This document shows positions 6,430 to 7,754 of a stretch of DNA of 7,754 nt, one piece after another. The notes below the pieces were generated by a model. The model did not search any database. It worked only from the letters and a program-made list of their open reading frames with translations, and was not told where the DNA came from. The stretch spans positions 1 through 7,754 of the forward strand of contig USEZ01000091.1 in assembly GCA_900553775.1 (NCBI GenBank). Reading direction: 5' to 3'. The translations under genes were made by a program, and so were the position numbers. This DNA is from an uncultured Slackia sp. Its GTDB lineage: Bacteria > Actinomycetota > Coriobacteriia > Coriobacteriales > Eggerthellaceae. How positions within the stretch are numbered: the first letter of the stretch is position 1; every line of letters starts with the position of its first letter.

Positions 6430-6495
6430 ATGTCGCAACAACGCGCCGAAGCGCGATTCGCCCTCGAAAACGAACGGCCGCCGCCGTTGCGACAT
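6430..6495 (-). promoter_or_regulatory. Structured leader of the metallopeptidase gene
   Basis: Arms ATGTCGCAAC (6495-6486) and GTTGCGACAT (6439-6430) are perfect reverse complements. They can extend by four more pairs through two G-U wobbles. Inside is a second hairpin, CGCGC-TTCG-GCGCG, with a stable UUCG-type loop, partly competing with that extension. The closing stem ends 2 bases before the Shine-Dalgarno AAGGGGG (6427-6421). Such a fold could affect ribosome access. Alternatively it is a protein-binding palindrome or chance in GC-rich DNA. Confidence 0.45.
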
Positions 6496-6572
6496 AGAGG
6501 AACGCGGCGACCGAGCGCAAGCATACCGAAGGATGCCGGAGCGCGCCACCGAGACAGGCCGGAGACGCAAGA

Positions 6573-6606
6573 CGCCCCTCCTCGAAAAAACGGACGACGC
6601 GGGGCG
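6573..6606 (-). terminator. Possible weak terminator after cysK
   Basis: Right after the cysK stop, CGCCCC (6606-6601) pairs with GGGGCG (6578-6573). An inner imperfect TCGTC/GAGGA stem and a T-rich loop lie between them. Only a loose pyrimidine stretch (TCTTGCGTCTCC) follows, not a T-tract, so termination strength is doubtful. Confidence 0.3.
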
Positions 6607-7539
6607 CTATTCTGCGAACAGCGGCGTCGAATAGTAGCGGTCGCCCGAATCAGGCAGCACGACGACAATCGTCTTGCCCTCGTTTTCCGAACGCTTCGCC
6701 AATGCGATCGCCGCATGAAGCGCTGCGCCGGAAGAAATGCCGACGGAAATGCCGTCCGTTTTCGCCAGCCGCTTCGCCGCCGCGAACGCGTCCTCGTTTC
6801 CAACGGCGATCACTTCGTCATACACCTGCTCATCCAGCACATCCGGCACGAATCCCGCGCCGATTCCCTGAATTTTATGCACGCCGCTTCTGCCCTCAGA
6901 AAGCACGGGGGAATCCGCAGGCTCCACGGCAACGATGCGGATTTCGGGATTCTTCCGCTTCAGATATCCGCCCGCACCCGTGATCGTGCCGCCGGTTCCG
7001 ACGCCGGCCACGAAGATATCCACGGCACCGTCGGTGTCTTCCCAGATCTCAGGACCCGTCGTGGCGGCATGAACGGCGGGATTGGCGGGGTTCGAGAACT
7101 GCCCGGGAATGAAGCTGTTCGGAATCTCGCGCGCAAGCTCTTCGGCTTTGGCGATCGCGCCCTTCATGCCCTTGGCGCCCTCGGTCAAAACCAGCTGCGC
7201 GCCATATGCCTTCATGATATTGCGCCGCTCGACGCTCATCGTTTCAGGCATGGTTATGATCAGGCGATACCCTTTGGCGGCCGCCATGGCCGCCAAGGCG
7301 ATGCCGGTGTTTCCCGAAGTCGGCTCGATGATCGTCGAACCTGCGCTAAGAAGCCCCTTGGCCTCGGCATCTTCAATCATCGCCTTGGCAATGCGGTCTT
7401 TCACGCTGCCTGCGGGATTGAAATATTCGAGCTTCGCCAGCACGACGGCCTTCAGGCCTTCGCGCGATCCCGGACCGGCCAGCTCGACGAGCGGCGTGCC
7501 GCCGACCAGGTCAGACATTGCCTTGTATATACGAGCCAT
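6607..7539 (-). CDS. cysK: Cysteine synthase (O-acetylserine sulfhydrylase)
   Basis: CysK is a PLP enzyme that makes cysteine from O-acetylserine and sulfide in the cytoplasm. At 310 residues it has the usual length. The PLP lysine is K47 in NPAGSVKDR (41-49). The substrate loop PTSGNTG is at 73-79, the PLP phosphate-binding glycine loop GTGGT at 181-185, and the PLP N1-contact serine lies in GISSGAA (267-273). Start: ATG with AAGGAG 7 bases upstream; the same frame is open another 34 codons upstream but without family features or a better ribosome binding site. The paralogue cystathionine beta-synthase shares the fold but is usually longer and carries CBS domains, which are absent here. No cysE lies in the window and the gene seems to be transcribed alone. 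Confidence 0.96.
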   Translation of the reverse strand: MARIYKAMSDLVGGTPLVELAGPGSREGLKAVVLAKLEYFNPAGSVKDRIAKAMIEDAEAKGLLSAGSTIIEPTSGNTGIALAAMAAAKGYRLIITMPETMSVERRNIMKAYGAQLVLTEGAKGMKGAIAKAEELAREIPNSFIPGQFSNPANPAVHAATTGPEIWEDTDGAVDIFVAGVGTGGTITGAGGYLKRKNPEIRIVAVEPADSPVLSEGRSGVHKIQGIGAGFVPDVLDEQVYDEVIAVGNEDAFAAAKRLAKTDGISVGISSGAALHAAIALAKRSENEGKTIVVVLPDSGDRYYSTPLFAE

Positions 7540-7598
7540 GATATGTCTCCTTCCTATCGAGCCGCCGCGAAGCCGCGCTCGAGTTTCATTGACGGTAT

Positions 7599-7620
7599 TG
7601 CCGGCCGTCTGATGCCGGCA
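7599..7620 (-). other. Hairpin in cysK leader (proximal)
   Basis: A perfect 7-bp stem TGCCGGC/GCCGGCA with an 8-base loop lies 60 bases before the cysK ATG. No T-tract follows on the minus strand, so it is not a canonical terminator. I see no T-box or other known riboswitch signature around it. Confidence 0.4.
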
Positions 7621-7654
7621 GGCGATCGAACGACGCTCCAAGCGCCGCCTTGCT

Positions 7655-7679
7655 CGGCCGAACCGGCCTCGGTCGGCCG
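7655..7679 (-). other. Hairpin in cysK leader (distal)
   Basis: CGGCCG-ACCG-AGGC-CGGT-(T)-CGGCCG folds into a 10-bp stem with one bulged T and a 4-base loop. The fold is symmetric on both strands. It could be an operator, an RNA structure or a leftover of upstream sequence; no T-tract follows. Confidence 0.4.
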
Positions 7680-7739
7680 CAACCGCCTTCGCGCAGGATG
7701 CCCCGATCCGCCTTTCCGGGAAACGCAGGCCTCCGCAAT

Positions 7740-7754
7740 AAAAAAACCCGAAAG
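7740..7754 (-). terminator. Possible 3' half of a terminator from an upstream gene
   Basis: The window edge reads, on the minus strand, CTTTCGGG followed by seven T residues. This looks like the distal stem arm and T-tract of an intrinsic terminator whose other arm lies outside the window. It would isolate cysK from the gene to its right. Confidence 0.4.

Noticed and set aside
1..7754. Mobile elements, CRISPR, phage, defence or toxin-antitoxin systems
   Set aside because: No transposase, integrase, regularly spaced repeats, terminal inverted repeats or small paired genes were seen; all gene content is conserved housekeeping.

Overview
This 7.75-kb, high-GC window is almost entirely housekeeping. 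Every gene I can support lies on the minus strand. In transcription order (right to left) they are: cysK (cysteine synthase), a YgjP/DUF45-type metallopeptidase, metG (methionyl-tRNA synthetase, with a reading-frame break), a TatD-family nuclease, a small iron-sulfur flavoprotein, ksgA/rsmA (16S rRNA dimethyltransferase), a Veg-family protein, and tRNA-Ala(CGC). The metG-tatD-(gene)-ksgA-veg order matches the cluster known from Bacillus and other Gram-positives. GC-rich codon use, a short MetRS without a C-terminal tRNA-binding domain, and a Veg homologue together suggest a Coriobacteriia/Eggerthellaceae-like actinobacterium (for example near Slackia or Eggerthella). That placement is an inference from gene content, not a search result.

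Layout. Right edge to 6607: the possible 3' half of a terminator from a gene outside the window, a hairpin-rich leader, then cysK. 6415-6606: a 192-base gap with a weak hairpin after cysK and a 10-bp inverted repeat just before the peptidase ribosome binding site. 5815-6414: metallopeptidase. 5488-5814: non-coding region with a candidate metG -10 box. 3914-5487: metG, broken by a net loss of one base (mod 3) near 4120. 3630-3913: a 284-base gap with a 17-bp exact direct repeat and a GC-rich hairpin. 1831-3629: tatD and the flavoprotein, overlapping by ATGA. 881-1786: ksgA, 44 bases downstream. 631-880: gap with a hairpin and the veg promoter region. 274-630: veg. 1-180: a self-contained tRNA-Ala unit with promoter, encoded CCA and intrinsic terminator.

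How the genes fit together. metG, ksgA and the tRNA serve translation. TatD and YgjP-like proteins are housekeeping hydrolases of loosely defined role. cysK makes cysteine, and the flavoprotein is a probable redox enzyme translationally coupled to tatD. I see no mobile element, CRISPR array, defence system, toxin-antitoxin pair or prophage, and no convincing undescribed system. The points most worth a second look are the metG frameshift, the Fe-S flavoprotein lying where Firmicutes carry rnmV, the enlarged TatD, the acidic tail on Veg, and the structured leader of the peptidase gene.
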